The position numbers were made by a program, and so were the translations under genes. The notes beneath the pieces are model-generated. The model was not told where the DNA came from. It was given only the letters and a program-made list of their open reading frames with translations, and made no database searches. A stretch of 64,000 nt of DNA, taken from NCBI RefSeq assembly GCF_004193775.1, contig NC_041005.1, forward strand, positions 3,970,501 to 4,034,500, in the 5' to 3' direction. This document shows positions 1 through 13,300 of the stretch, one piece after another (within the stretch, counting starts at the first letter, position 1; the number at the start of each line of letters is the position of its first letter). This DNA comes from Glycine soja (lineage: Eukaryota; Streptophyta; Magnoliopsida; Fabales; Fabaceae).

Positions 1-3000
1 AGATTGTCATCACTATTTTCTGAAGTTTGAATTAAACAACACGTACCCCCTTAACAGATATCAAGCTAATTCATGCTTTTTTTTTCATATTTTTATATTT
101 TTTATATGCATTAAAAATATTTTTTTATAATTAGAGATTAATTTATTTTTTATGCATAGACTTTACTAAAATAAGTTTTTATCAAATGTGACGGACTTTA
201 ATTATTAGTAAATGTCCTGTGTTTTTAACCCATAGTAATTAAGTAAGGAATTCCACTAGGACTTATAATATTTAAGTCCGAAGAGTTACCACAATAAGTC
301 ATGGCTGACACTTTTTCTTCTCCTAACGTTTGATTGTTTATGTCCAAATGAAACTTTAACGTACACAACGAATTACATAGAGAGTGAACGAAGCTATTAT
401 GGTGTCAATTAAAATAATTCATCAGACGAAGAATATCGTTGAGTAGTACTTGACTACTTGTTTTTATTGACCAATCATCATTTAAAACATAAAACAAAGA
501 TGGGGTAAAAAAAGATGCGATAGAAAAAACGATGAGATTGAGGGGAAAAAACATAAGCTTGTAGGACTTGCCCAAGGAATCCGATGGTTTAGGGGAAAAT
601 AGAAGAAAACTCTAACATATAATGGTAAATAAATAATTGAAGTGTAATGACAGAGGTCTGTGCTGACGATTTGGATTTTGGCTGGGCCATATAATCCTCG
701 AATTTCCATGCTTGATTTGACCTGCAAGTTTGAAAAATCAGTCATTTCTTGACAATCTCATTCCTTAGTAGTCACTAGTCAGTAGTACAGCTGAAGCCAA
801 CTTTCTCTGGTTCCTTAGTAATCTTTTGAAGACTTAAGACTAAATAGTTAATTTAGTATTGAATTTATATTTTACTGTAATTTTAATCTTTAAAACTAAG
901 GAAAAAACTTCAATAAATCTATGAAATATTTTTTTTTTTTAGAGAGAGAAAATCTATGAAATCTTCTAGAATTTCACTTCTAGTATTCCTAAAACACATA
1001 TGGTTGCTTTCTGGTTAAAAGTAACGAGGACAATCATGCATATAAGTTAGTTAATTAAGAACGGAATTATGCTTAAATAAATAAATAATAATAAAAGGAT
1101 TGATTGGGTCATATTCCATATTGAAGGAGAGAACCGAAGCTGGCTTAATTTAATTGTCATAAAGTGACTGCGGATTTGGAACCTCGTGGGAAACTTTTTG
1201 TGGGTGAAAATGAAGGGTTCAAGAGTCGGACAAGTTGACTTTTTCATAAAGTGACTAGTACGCTATCTATTCTACGTGACGGCTTCGAGTTACTTGGCTT
1301 TCTTTATGCATAACCATAGTGCATGCACTTGACCCAGCCAAGTTCTATATATTACTATGATTTATAGACAATGATGGATATCAAAATTCGGTGTAGGATC
1401 AAAATTCCAAATATCTCTTGGTTAGTTTTGTTTTTTTTTTTAATTATTTACACCTAGAATTAAGAATTAAATATGAGAAACATACATAATTAAAGTTCAA
1501 AAAAGAATATGATTGACATAATTAAAAGACTCACTATTTTCTAATTATATGAAGTTTTATTTGTAAAATTTGCAATTTATGTTTCCCGGCCGAGAGCGAT
1601 CAATTTATTTTAAATTTCTCTTTTTAAAAAAATTGTGTCAAACATAATGTTACAAAAGATCTAAAAAGTAAAAATATCTTTATTAATTAAAAACATAAAA
1701 TAATAGGTAAGCTAACTTTAAAAGCCTTTATTTTTCTTTTTTTATTCTAAATATTGAAATTCAAGAATATAATATCAATTAATTTTTTTCTTAAAAGTAA
1801 ATTTTAAGTTAAAACATTATAAACGTATTGAATAGATCTATTTTATTATTTTTTACTTCAAAATAATTTTTGAAATTTAACAAAAACCAGTTCAAAACAC
1901 TACACTTAAATATTGAACATGAGGAGTGTTGGAAATAAATTCTCTAACACACATTTTTTAATTGATTGAAATTTATTTAAAATTATAAAATCGGAGAAAA
2001 AAAATCATTGAATAAGATGCAAGACTACAAATTTTTATTATTTTAATAAATTTTAATTTATAAAACAAAATATGTTTAAAAGAATGTGTTTATATAACAT
2101 TTCTCATTAAACATTATTACGCGGAGAAAAATCATGACAAAGTACCACCAAGCAAGCCGACTCAAGTGTTACAAGTTTGGCAGCTAGGAATCAAATTACA
2201 TGTCTCATTTAAATACATTTCTTCTCTAATAAAAAATGAACACATTAGTGGGAAAAATTAGTTGATAATTAAAAGAGATAAATTGAGTAGTCAATTAAAT
2301 TATTTTTCATTTAGCAAAAAAAAAAAAAAACAGAGAGATCAGGAAAAAGATAGAAGGTAATTCCGATGGAGGTTTCTTGCTAAAAAAATCCTATATTTGA
2401 TCTCAATAGAAATAACTTCCATTTAGTAAGAGAGAAATACAGAAAAAAAAAATAAGAGCATGTCTGTGATTTTTTATTTATTTATCATTTAACCTTTTTA
2501 TATGTATCTTTCTCATATTGAAATTTTTAATACTAGACAAAATACATACCCACTCACCCACAAAGCAAAAACATGCATTAATTAAATTGCTTATGAACCT
2601 ACTGTATAGAAGTATATATCATGCCGAAGGTCGCAAAATAGATATATCGAAAAACAAGATAAACAAACTATAGTTTGGAGATATAAAGTTAATTCGATGA
2701 TTGGAGAAGGATAAGGATGAAGGAAGAGGGGAGGAAAAAGAAATTATAAGTTTGAATATTTTCAATTAAACATTTCTAATAAAACTAATAGATTAATATT
2801 TGGGGGTAAAGAAAATAAAAACTATATAACTTACAAATGCCGTGTACAATTTGTGGCATTCACCCCGCGCAAGCAACAAAAATTAACGGCTAAAAAAACT
2901 TTATAATAGAGAGAAATGGAATTTAGAAAATACATTGAGGCATTAACAAAAATAGCTAGTTAGGGACCAGAGGAGATGAAATCAACTACAGATTGAGAAC

Positions 3001-4530
3001 ATGAATGGGAAACGGAAGGAGGGGTTGGAGTTGTCGCCGGGGTTGCTCACCGACCAAATGACGATATGATTGTGAAGTTGTCACTGTACTCGTGCATGCG
3101 ATTATCAAGAGACAGGTGTGTGTGGAGGACAAGCAAATCAAGAGCGAAGCCCAAGAGATAAAATACCAGAAGATCATATGCGAGATGAATTTTCATATCG
3201 ATCAGAAATGCTACTTTTCTACTTAATCAAGGGAAGAATGAATGTATCAGTGAGTAGAAGAAAAAAATTTAAAGGGGAAACTTATTCTGAAAAAATAAAT
3301 TTCTTTTTTTTTTCAAATGTTGTGAAGCAAAAATCCCTTAATGGATTTCTAAGAAGGACATGTAGTATACGTTTTTTATTCATAAAAATAAAAGACGAAT
3401 ACGAAGAATATATAAAAATATATATCATATTTAACTAATTGAATTAGATTTTTTTAGTGACATATAATATATTGATACAATAAGATAAAGATATAAAAAA
3501 ATGACATTTTAAGATTATATCACACAACATGATTATAATATAACAGAAAAATATTCTACAGTTAACATAAAATCAAACACTCGTGGTCTCCCAAGTTTCA
3601 AACTAACAAATTAGGTCTTTCAATTGTGTAATTATACAATTTTGATTCATTCATCAAAAGTGTAGGAGGTGATGATAGAACTAAATAAATTTATATAAAC
3701 TCACAAGTAGGTAATTTTAATTTATACTACTAAATAAATTTATATTATATATATTAGTAGTTAGAATATTATTAATAATTGGTATATATTAATAAAACAA
3801 TGTTTCGTATTACAAGTTGCAATTCGGTATACTTGCCAAGATTTACACATCACTTTAAAGTGATGACTATCATAAGTTTCATATATTAAAATTAAAGTTT
3901 AAATACTTTTTTCAACCTCATAAATATATCAATTTTTACTTTTAGTCTAAAATTATTTTACTTATGATGTGTGTAATGTTTAAATCTTTTGTTTTTTTTC
4001 CTATTACAAAACACTTATGTAACTCCTTAAGGGTTTCTACAAGATAATGTCACCTTACAAAAATATTTACATGATAATGTCACGAGATACACAATTGATT
4101 TTGTAACTGATACTAAGAGGAAAAGTAAAAAATAAAAAGTCTGGACATTATAATTAAACACCTTTTTTCACAAAGTTTTTTTTTAACCGAAATTAAAAAA
4201 AAAAAGTTTTTCACTTGATTGTACCAAAAGACACCATCTTTTCTCAATTTTACCATTTTCGGGACTCACTTATCTTCAACCGTGATGGTAGAATCATATT
4301 TATTAAAATGGAACCGGACACCTGAACTGATTTGATTAGGATCGATGTTTAGGACGGTCTACTTAAGATGTAGAACTAGAAATAAAAGTGATCTAATTTG
4401 ATATGGTGAGGTTTAAAGAAATTTGATGACCAGCATTGGTTTGACGCAATCGACATTTTTTTTCCTTCAGTTTTTATAATATATTAAATTATTAATAACT
4501 AATTATTAAACGTCATATAATATGTTTTTA
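1..4530. other. AT-rich intergenic DNA, no gene seen
   Basis: No open frame here has recognisable protein similarity or a plausible exon structure. The sequence is A/T homopolymer-rich with short ORFs (for example 482-745, 1047-1247 and 2986-3438) that look like chance frames. Nothing resembling a tRNA or a terminal-repeat element was recognised. Confidence 0.6.
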
Positions 4531-4593
4531 TAATATTAATTTTTTTTATCTTGATAACTAATCATCTTCCCGTTCCCGTGTAACTGTGTAAGT

Positions 4594-4794
4594 GGCAGTG
4601 GAAAAGAGATTGAAGATGAGTATGATAAATTGAAGATGGGCATTGTAAATTTCAAGAAGCAAAGTACTAAAATGAAGACCAACTTGGCACTTGTTGAAGT
4701 TAATTTTGAATGGTTGAAGCAAAATGTAATTGCTTTCAAAATTGTAATTGTAACTGTTGCTGGCGTTATTATTATGGAAACTATATCTAAGTGA
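4594..4794 (+). CDS. possible C-terminal exon: coiled coil plus one membrane segment
   Basis: An open frame of 66 codons plus stop runs from 4594 to a TGA at 4792-4794. It has no ATG at its start, so if real it is a last exon; a possible acceptor (ggcag) lies at 4594-4598. The first 45 residues are charged and helical in character (Lys/Glu-rich, including KEIEDEYDKLK). They are followed by a hydrophobic stretch of about 19 residues containing IVIVTVAGVII, then a short tail. Coiled coil followed by a terminal membrane helix is typical of the C-terminus of plant GRF-zinc-finger proteins that occur in repeated families, but no Cys-rich GRF domain was found upstream. It could be a gene fragment carried by the neighbouring Mutator-like element, or chance. 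Confidence 0.3.
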   Translation, partial: GSGKEIEDEYDKLKMGIVNFKKQSTKMKTNLALVEVNFEWLKQNVIAFKIVIVTVAGVIIMETISK

Positions 4795-5068
4795 CTAGGT
4801 TGGTTAAGGTAGTCGTAAGTTGAAGTGTAGATTGTCCTTATTAAGCATTTTATAACTAAGTTTAGTTGGTCCTTTAATTATAGTGGATTTTTTGTTCTGT
4901 CAGTGGTTATTTAGTCTAACGACTTGTCATGGTTTGTAATTTTGTTTACATGATATGTAATTAGAACTCAAACGTTATTGTACATCATGGTTCCTAAAAG
5001 AACCTGTATTATATGAAATTGGCAGTTTACATTTTTTGTCTTATGTTTTACTTCATTTTCGCATGAGA

Positions 5069-5070
<2 letters not shown>

Positions 5071-5148
<78 letters not shown>
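5071..5148. repeat. (AT)39 microsatellite
   Basis: Perfect alternating AT tract of 78 bp, the longest of its kind in the window. It lies between the possible 4.6 kb exon and the Mutator-like pseudogene. Confidence 0.95.
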
Positions 5149-5152
<4 letters not shown>

Positions 5153-5399
5153 AAGGCAAAAGAGAGCTGACTATAACATAATAAGGAGTAAGACATGATA
5201 ACATATTTTGCATATCATGAAATGTGATACTTCATTAATATAACAAGGCTCTTATAAATATAATAAGTTGTGCTTTTGAAACAAAAATGAAAGTAAAAAT
5301 TATATAACAAAGAATATAGACCAATATATCATGTACCACACTATTTTTCAAAATGATATATTTACATAAGAAACCACTGCTACTAAACATTCTTAATCC

Positions 5400-8296
5400 A
5401 CAGTCTGTATTACGGGCTTGGCTCTTCTCTTCCTCTTCTTTTTCTTTTTCTTTGCATTGTTGACTGTGTTGGCTAGTTGGTTGGAAGCAACAGTTGCATC
5501 TTGTACTTCAGAATGTGTTCCATGTTACATTTTAACATAAGCAAATCTTTAGCATGTGAATGGATTGATAAAACATCCATGTTCAGGATAAGCTATTTAA
5601 ACAATATACTTGAGTGGTCAGCACAGATTGTTTAGATGCAAGTACATCATTTAGCACAGGTTCTGTATTTAAATTGTTGCCACTAGGTTGTGAAGTTGGT
5701 GGATCTTGGTTTTGTTGTCAATAAAAAGTTTCAACACATAAATATAAGTGAGATGAAATATAACTTCTGTTAAGACTAAGTAAGATTTTAGTTAATGCAC
5801 TGAGATGTTTTTGAGAATTTTGTTATCTAGTAGGAGCCCTTTGGCATGTTCTATTGTTGAGACCAAATTGCTTGCAAGTAGAACATCTTACTGTGTTGGA
5901 CCTTCTTGTTTGTTGGGGTCTCAAAGGTCCCTCAACATTACTTTTTCTTCTTGCTATTCTTGGACGACCTGGTTGTCTTTTCAAAGTTGGAGGACCAATA
6001 TTAGGATAACCTCCCCTATCAGAATTAGCATCAACATCAGGCACAGGACGGATAACTTCACCATAAGCAACCAATAACTTGGAATTTGTAAGGGCTTCAT
6101 CACAATAATTCACAACCAATAACTATGCATGCACATGCATGTTTGCATGACAATCCAGTGAGGTTCCATTGATTACATCCACACATGTTGTCCCTTAACT
6201 TAACCACAAAATTTGTATACACATCCATCACTTGAAACTCATCATTTCCAGCAAATGTCACAACCAAAGACCTCGTTGCCTGCAAAGTTTTATCCAAGTA
6301 GGTCTTCACTCTAGGTGGCATGAGATTTTGACAAGTGGTTACCCTTTCATATCTTTTTTGGAAAGTAACCATGAGCCTGCAAACTATAAATTGAAGCATG
6401 GACAATATTGTTTTCTTTCTATCGTCACCCAGCCAAGCCTTAAATACTTCACACACATTGTGACATGATCACTCCTACAAAGAGGGCGATATGTGTGCCT
6501 AGCCTACATTGTTTTTGATCTTTCTTCAGCTAATAACCAATCAGCAACCTCATTGTTGTTCTTTCTAAAAGCACAGTGTATGCCATGGCACATTCCCAAA
6601 ATTGGGTAGTCAGCAAAAGAGATTTGAATCTACTCTTAAAGTCATTTAAGATCTGATTACAACAAAACCTGCTTGTTTAATCCCATTTACAACATAACCT
6701 TTGAAGTATAATTTTTTACAATACAGAACCACAATATAGCAGTATCAATATTTTTATCAGAATTTTCATGAAACAGAGACTGTACTAAAATTTCAGACCA
6801 AATTTCAGAGTGTACCAAAATTTACATCAATTTTAGAGTGTACAAGAATTTCAACCAGATTTCCGAGTGTACCAAATTACATGAAATATTTCAAATATGA
6901 GAAACAATTTCAGAATTTACATGAAACAATTTCAGTACCAAATTTCAAAATTTACATGAAACAATTTTAGTACCAGAATGCATGTTCACGACAACCAAGC
7001 ATTAACTGATATATCAAAATTAACATGTCAAAAGCAGATTTAACTTGATACCACTATAACAAATCAAACTTGTGTTTTGCATATGGAAACATTTCTGCTA
7101 TAGCTCGGTCTAAACCCTACAACACACAAGAATATCAGTAATTCTTATTAAACAAAATCCTTAAATTGGAAATAAAACTAGTCAAACTCAACATGTCCCG
7201 TACCTTTTGTTGATCTGACATGATAGTGACAAAATCATCCTTCCATTCAGGAACTAATTGTAAAACTTCCCTCAACAAAGTTAGAAAAAACTTCAAGGAA
7301 TCCTTGTTTTCAATCTCAACCACTGTGAATGCAATAGGGAATATGCCCTTATTTCTGTCAAGCACAACAGATAATAATGTCCCTCCAAGTGGACCCTTCA
7401 AATGGCAACCATCAATGCCAAACCAGGGCCTGCACCCCCTTACAAATCCCTTTTTCATGGCATCCAGACAAACAAAAGTCCTCTTAAATTGGGAATCCAT
7501 GCCCACCCTAGGTTCCAGTGCAAACTTTACAACACTCCCCTCATTTGTTTCTATGACTACACATGCCCAAGGAGGCAAAATATCATAAGATAAAGAGTGT
7601 ACCCCTTTAGTGGTTTGGTGCACCCTTTGCTTGGCACAATACAATTGCATTTGATTAGTTGGTTCAACTCCATACCTGTCAAGCAAAGCTTGCTTCATTG
7701 TTGAATAACTAATATTTGGATCTGCCAAAATTCAGCTCTCAAGCTCTCTCGCAATCCATGTTGATGTTGCCTCAAAGATTTTTGTCGTTCAAATAGAAGT
7801 GTATTTAGCTCTATATGACTTGATTTGGTAGGTTATTTTATCTGCGGTTGGAGATGCATGGATACTCTGGGTGCATCCATTAGCATTACATTGACAAGTC
7901 ACTCTTGATTGCTCAATTTTATGCCTATACAACTCAAATCCTTCTTGTATAGCAAAATCCTTCAAAATTTCCCTGAAATGAGATACGTTCAAGAACAATT
8001 GTCCTTTAACAAACTTGATTTTCCCATTTGCTTGCCTCTTAAAAGATTTTCCCATTAGCATTACATTGACAAGTCACTCTCTCAACATATATTTCATTCA
8101 TATCATCATCCAAATGCACTTCCCTTATTACATCAACATTTTCCTCAAAGTCACTTAATTTATCACTCTCATTACCATCACTCCAATCAGCATCTTCTTC
8201 TATGTCATCATACTCATCTAAATATTTCACCTTTTGAAGGGGTTTTTTTTTTCCAGAAAAGAAGAGCCTATCAATTCTCTGAAAATCGTTCATCAA
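5400..8296 (-). pseudogene. Mutator-like (MULE/MuDR) transposase, broken
   Basis: Read on the minus strand, the domains appear in the usual MuDR order. At 8296-8039 there is an acidic N-terminal segment (DDIEEDADWSDGNESD). At 8061-7789 comes the MuDR DNA-binding region, with FELYRHK and HASPTADKITYQIK. At 7728-7202 lies the start of the MULE catalytic domain, with WFGIDGCHLKGPLGG containing the expected Asp. A probable intron follows (AAAG|GTACGG at 7202, acceptor near 7120) and leads into GLDRAIAEMFPYAKHK. At 6456-6100 is the SWIM zinc finger (CGCNQWNLTGLSCKHACAC). At 6119-5823 is a zinc knuckle (CSTCKQFGLNNRTC), and near 5400-5515 a Lys/Arg-rich tail with KKKKKKRKRRAKP. The central part between the HKF motif and CEVFKAWLGDD is missing or scrambled. 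The frame shifts near 6110, and a duplicated block breaks the frame near 8050. It is therefore unlikely to encode active transposase. Terminal inverted repeats were not identified. Confidence 0.8.
7877..8080. repeat. 29-bp exact direct repeat inside the MULE frame
   Basis: The same 29 bases occur at 7877-7905 and 8052-8080, encoding VTCQCNANG on the minus strand both times. The copy at 8052 lies out of its normal context and is followed by a second near-repeat of the word GGGAAAATC. This is the mark of a local template-switch or slippage event that broke the reading frame. Confidence 0.85.
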
Positions 8297-8466
8297 ATCA
8301 TACGAATTTTAATTTTAATATGTTATTCCAGTTATCACAAGGAACAAAAGTCCTTAAACAATTTTGAATTTCATGCATAAAATATAAGCAATTTTATTAG
8401 ATAAAAGAAGCAAGAACATGAACGAAAAAACAATTAACTAACAACCATAAAATGTATCTAAGTTGG

Positions 8467-8478
8467 CTCTGATACCAA
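8467..8478 (-). other. retrotransposon primer-binding site (tRNA-iMet type)
   Basis: On the minus strand these bases read TGGTATCAGAGC, the sequence complementary to the 3' end of plant initiator tRNA-Met that follows the 5' LTR of most Ty1/copia elements. It begins one base after the LTR end at 8480, so the retroelement body should lie towards lower coordinates. Confidence 0.7.
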
Positions 8479-8479
8479 T

Positions 8480-8900
8480 TGATGAAATATATAAAGGATA
8501 ATAACACAGACACAAATTATAGCATGTAGATATAAGGCGATAATACTCAGATGGTTATGAACACTAACCTGAATTCGCATTCATCTCCATAATATCGTCG
8601 CTTCACACGATAAACCCCGAACAGGTACTTGAGAGTATTACTGCCCAATTTCTAAGGACTTGAGAGAGGATGTGAGTGTATGAATTTGTTAAATGGGATA
8701 ACAAATTTATAATCTCCTAGCAGTGGGTAAGGACCTCTCAAATGCGTTAATTACTAATAATTGACCCTACCCATCACAGGGTCAATTTTATCTACAATTT
8801 CATATAAAATAATTATCGATTGATAATATTAAAATATAACATAATAATTATTGATTGATACTAATTCACAAATTATCTTAACACTACATAGAGTTCATCA
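8480..8900 (-). mobile_element. copia-type 5' LTR (421 bp), other LTR not found
   Basis: The segment starts TGATGAA and ends TTCATCA, so it has TG...CA ends on either strand. It sits directly against the initiator-Met primer-binding site at 8467-8478. A minus-strand TATA-like word (TATAAAT) lies near 8712, consistent with an LTR promoter. No second copy was seen in 4.8-8.4 kb; instead, Mutator transposase sequence begins only about 170 bp beyond the primer-binding site. Either the copia body was deleted after inserting near the MULE, or the two elements are chimeric. Confidence 0.6.
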
Positions 8901-10354
8901 GTAACACCAACATCATTAACTCCTTTTTAGTGCAGCAAACGGATTCCTAAAAACCGGTTCATAAGGGGGTAATCTACCCAACTATATAAACACTTATCAT
9001 GTTCATGAATTATCCGACGTGGGACTATTCTTAATAAATTCATCGATATGAGTATTGGTCAGTATGGCCCCACAACAAAAATACTCCTCTGCACTTCGAC
9101 AATGTTTGGCTTCGAACACCCTACGCACTTCGACAACATATACCCTGAGTTTCAACTCCGTTGCAATACCCCTGGTTTGACAGTTGCAGTAACCGCAAGA
9201 ACCCCTTGCAACCAAAGAAATACGCTGTTTAACCCCAAACGTTCTCTAAACTGCAACCCTTTCTTCACAATTTCAGCGTCGCAATACTACTGGACCAACA
9301 ATCAAACGAACCACACAGGAACCCCCTTATAGCAGCCAGAGAATCAATGCTTCTTAACCCATAACGTGGTTGTGTGATTTCCCTCTTCTTCACAGCCGTA
9401 AACCTAACTCCAATTCCAGACTCTGGGATGGCCTTTGAAATAAATAGTTGCAGTAATATGAAAAGCACACGAAGGAAAATTCCAAAATATTTAAATGGAT
9501 TTAAAATTTTAGTGATTTATCAAGTCTGAAGTTATGTTTCGAAACAGAGGAGAAGTCCGTGTAATTGTTACAAACCTAGGGAGGTTTGTAAAATTTATTC
9601 TTTTTATCTTTTAAATCTAAAACTGATGTTTTTAATTTTGGTAATTTAAAAAGAAAATATGTGTGTCTCTATGCTAAATGTAATGTCATGCGCTTAAATT
9701 TGATGGTTTAAAGTGTTTGATGATAAAAAAATATAAGAGATTAAATTACACTGATGTAATTTTTAAAAAAATATTATATTATTTTATAATTTTTAATCAT
9801 ATAATATTTTTTAAAAAACTTATCGTTAGTCTTTTTCATAAATAATATATGTAAAATTTTATATTATTTCAACAATTATATATTATTTTAATAGAATTAA
9901 AATCAACTTAATATAAATATTTTAAAATATATTAAAATATTAATTATTTGATTATTTTTTTATTATTTAATTTTGACAATTTTTAAGACATACGATTTTA
10001 ATAATATATAAATATAATTTAATAAATAAAAATTACATTTCATATACTGTAATTTTATCTCTTCTCAAAAACAAAATCAAAGTAAATTATTGCATAAACA
10101 ACTTGTAGTTTGTTAGTAATGTATATAACAAAATTAATGATGTTGGAACAAAAAGACTAAAATAATATGTTTTCAAATTACACGGAGTATGATTTTCTAG
10201 TTTTTGCTTTATATAATGTGCATAACATTTTACATATATAACATGCATTTAGATAACGAACAACACAGTATTTCATTCACTTTAGGTATAGACAATCATT
10301 ATAGTTTAAAATTTGTTTAATAACATTGGAATAAACAATTATAAACACGCGTTG
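8901..10354. other. intergenic; no gene assigned
   Basis: A less AT-rich stretch at 9000-9470 carries overlapping short frames on both strands (9003-9215 minus, 9048-9332 plus, 9265-9468 minus). None matches a family I know. It may be the 5' flank of the Mutator-like element or another LTR remnant. From 9480 to 10354 the DNA is AT-rich and featureless and would contain the BCAT 3' untranslated region. Confidence 0.5.
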
Positions 10355-13300
10355 TTAATCAACTTCAACAATCCATCCCTTCTTATCTTCAATAGTACCC
10401 GTTTGAATTCCTGAAATCGTATTGTTCAACTCTTGACAAATGGTTCCAGAACCTGTTATATATTCCATCCTGCAATTGCATATATAACATAATGTTTCAT
10501 GAAATTTTGGAATCGTGTGACGCATTTATAAATTCAAATGTACATTATGAATAAAAACAAATTAAAGAAAATAATAAATACTTTTAGTATTAATAAAGTT
10601 CAAAATTCAAATTAGAATTAAATGGAAATATAACTTTAATTTGATACAATGCATCGAACAAATTAAAATAAAATAAAATTTAAGAAATAGTATTTGAAAT
10701 GAATAAAAAATATATGATAAGTCCCTGTTTTTACTTTTTATTAGTTATGTATAAGCGTGGGTGTTACCATTATTTTACCTTTTATCCTGGTATGTGATAC
10801 TCCCTACTGGAGCAACACCGACCGCAGTTCCTGTGCAGAAAACTTCATCAGCCTCAATTAATTCATCCACGTTAACAACACGCTCTTCTACCTGAACCAA
10901 ATATTGGTCAATAATAAGTGAGTTTGAAAAAGAAAATGAGAAAAAGAATACACAAATTTCTAAGTTGGTAAAATCTATGTGTTTCTACTTTCTACTGTTT
11001 GTGTTTCGAATATCAGGCCAGAAAAAACTGCCTTATGATCAGTTTTCAACTTTTCTTTTTTTCTATTTTCTCTTCAACTAATACAAAAAAATTATCACTA
11101 TTTCTATTTTCTCGCCTATATTTTCTTAGTCTCATCCAAATAGACAAATTTTCTTTTGCGGCTCATCCAAACAGACAATTAAAGAGAATTCTTTTTTAAT
11201 GTGAGTAAATAAATAAAAAATTATAAATTTCAAATTAGTTTGAAGTATACCATGACTGCAATTCACCAAAATTTATAATAAAATAAAAGTTCCTACTTAT
11301 TTTAAAATAAACTTGCCTTACAAGAATATTTTTCTTTTATCTATATAGCATTGCTTTTTCTTTGAAAATATTAAATAATCTTTTGTATTTTTTATTTTAC
11401 TAGTTTAGACGACAAGATTAGCCTTGTACGTGTTTGCTGAAAACACCAACAAAAAGGGATTATTCAAGTTCGCACTGTATGTGAGAAAGGGTGGTCATGA
11501 ACTTAAAAGGCTGATTGAGTATTAAGGTCCCGTCATCATGTGGTAGCCACATATATGTAACTAAGTAACACCTGATAGCCATGATCACGAGCAATTTCAA
11601 TGACACTTTTTCGAGTAATTCCGGAAAGAATAGTTCCATTGGTAGCAGGTGTTGAGATGCATTTGCCCTGTGAAATTGGAAGCAAGTTAGATTGACCAGT
11701 TGATACACCTGATTAAAGGGGAAAAGATAAATAATTGGAAGAATACCTTGGCAATAAAAATGTTACAAGAAGAGACCTCCTCCAGATTTTTCTTTGTGGC
11801 TGAATCAAGGTATAGCACATCCGAAAATCCTCTTTTCTTGGCTTGAATTTGTGCCATCAAGACCTACACACGTCAAGACAATAAGTAAAATCGAGTACGT
11901 TAATCTGCATAGGATTTGAACCCCATCAAAGTCATCCCCGCTCCTTTTATTTTGTTATGTGTTTCATAATTAGATTAATTAAGGATAAAACTTATATCTA
12001 GTTTCATAGGTGTTTCTAGTGTTGTCTTTTTTAATTAAAATTTGAGTTTCATCTAGTAAATTTGTATTAACATTAAATGAAAATCTCACAGTGTTGGCCA
12101 TTGTGGGTCATTTTATAAGTAAAATATCAACGTGAATCTCATTCAAAATAATTTACTAATACGAGTCTTTTGATCATTGATAGACCCATATTAATAATTT
12201 AACGGGTAGATTAAAGGAAATCATGACATGTAATATGTTCTTTGAATATGTTGGTTGAACATATAATTTTAACCGGTAAATGGTAAAAAAAAATAAAAAT
12301 TGAGATACCGGTGCATAATTGGAAATGGTTTTAACGTTTCCAGTGCCGCGACTAGAAGCACGGTCAAAGTTCTCCTCCACGTACAAGTTGAGTGGAGCAG
12401 AGCCCTCCTGCATTGGAAATGTTGAAGTAATTGTTAGATATAGCTAACTAAGCTAACCAGAACGAGCACAAGAAAGAAATGACCTTGAAATAGTTACGAA
12501 CAGGGGAAGCAAATATGAGGAATGTGTATTGAGGTGCAGGAGCCAAACCCAAAACTGGACCAGTTCCTAGGAGCAGAGGCCTAAGGTACAAGGATCCTTT
12601 GCCCGGTGGAGGAACCTGCATGCTTAGCGGTTACAATCATCAGTCCTACTACACATTTATTTTAGAATTGAAACTCGAGATGAATTAATATTAATTTATA
12701 CCCAACGCTTATTAGCCAATACAGTTTGCTTCAAAGCATCAACAAAATTATCAATGGAAGGGGATGCCATGCACATTCTTTCGGCTCCAATCTTCATGCG
12801 AATGGCATTTTCTTCTGGACGGAAGAGTAGCAAGCCCCCATTTTCTTTTCTGTATGCTTTCGTGCCTTCGAATAATCCCTGTTTTCAGATTTCCATCATT
12901 GAAACATAAAAGAAAATAGTGTAAAAAGATTTAATATTATCTATCAGTTCATGCAAGAATTAATTGAGTTTGCGTTACATGAATCGTACGATAAGATACG
13001 TTTTTTCCTCTCTAAAATTCTAAAAGTTCGTTTTTAGACTCTAATTCTTAAATGTTAACTTTTCGTCTGTTTTGTTTAAATCATTTTTCATCCTTCTGTA
13101 AATTGTTATTTAAAATACTTTGACGAACAAAGGTAAAACATTTCAAATTTAGAGAAATAAAAAACAAATTAAAAGTTTTAGAAGAACTATAAGTGCGAGA
13201 TTCCTAAGATAATCATGCATGGCTTAAGTTTGTTTTTTTTTTTTTTCATTTGTCAGAACGATTTGTTCCAAAAACTGAAGCTATCGTTCTTTTGGATTAA

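Noticed and set aside
4968..5213. Frame with a long Tyr-Ile repeat
   Set aside because: It is a translation of the (AT)39 microsatellite; the same applies to the frames at 39144-39329 and 49121-49357.
7220..7593. Plus-strand 122- and 63-codon frames
   Set aside because: Antisense of the MULE catalytic domain, which is recognisable on the minus strand.
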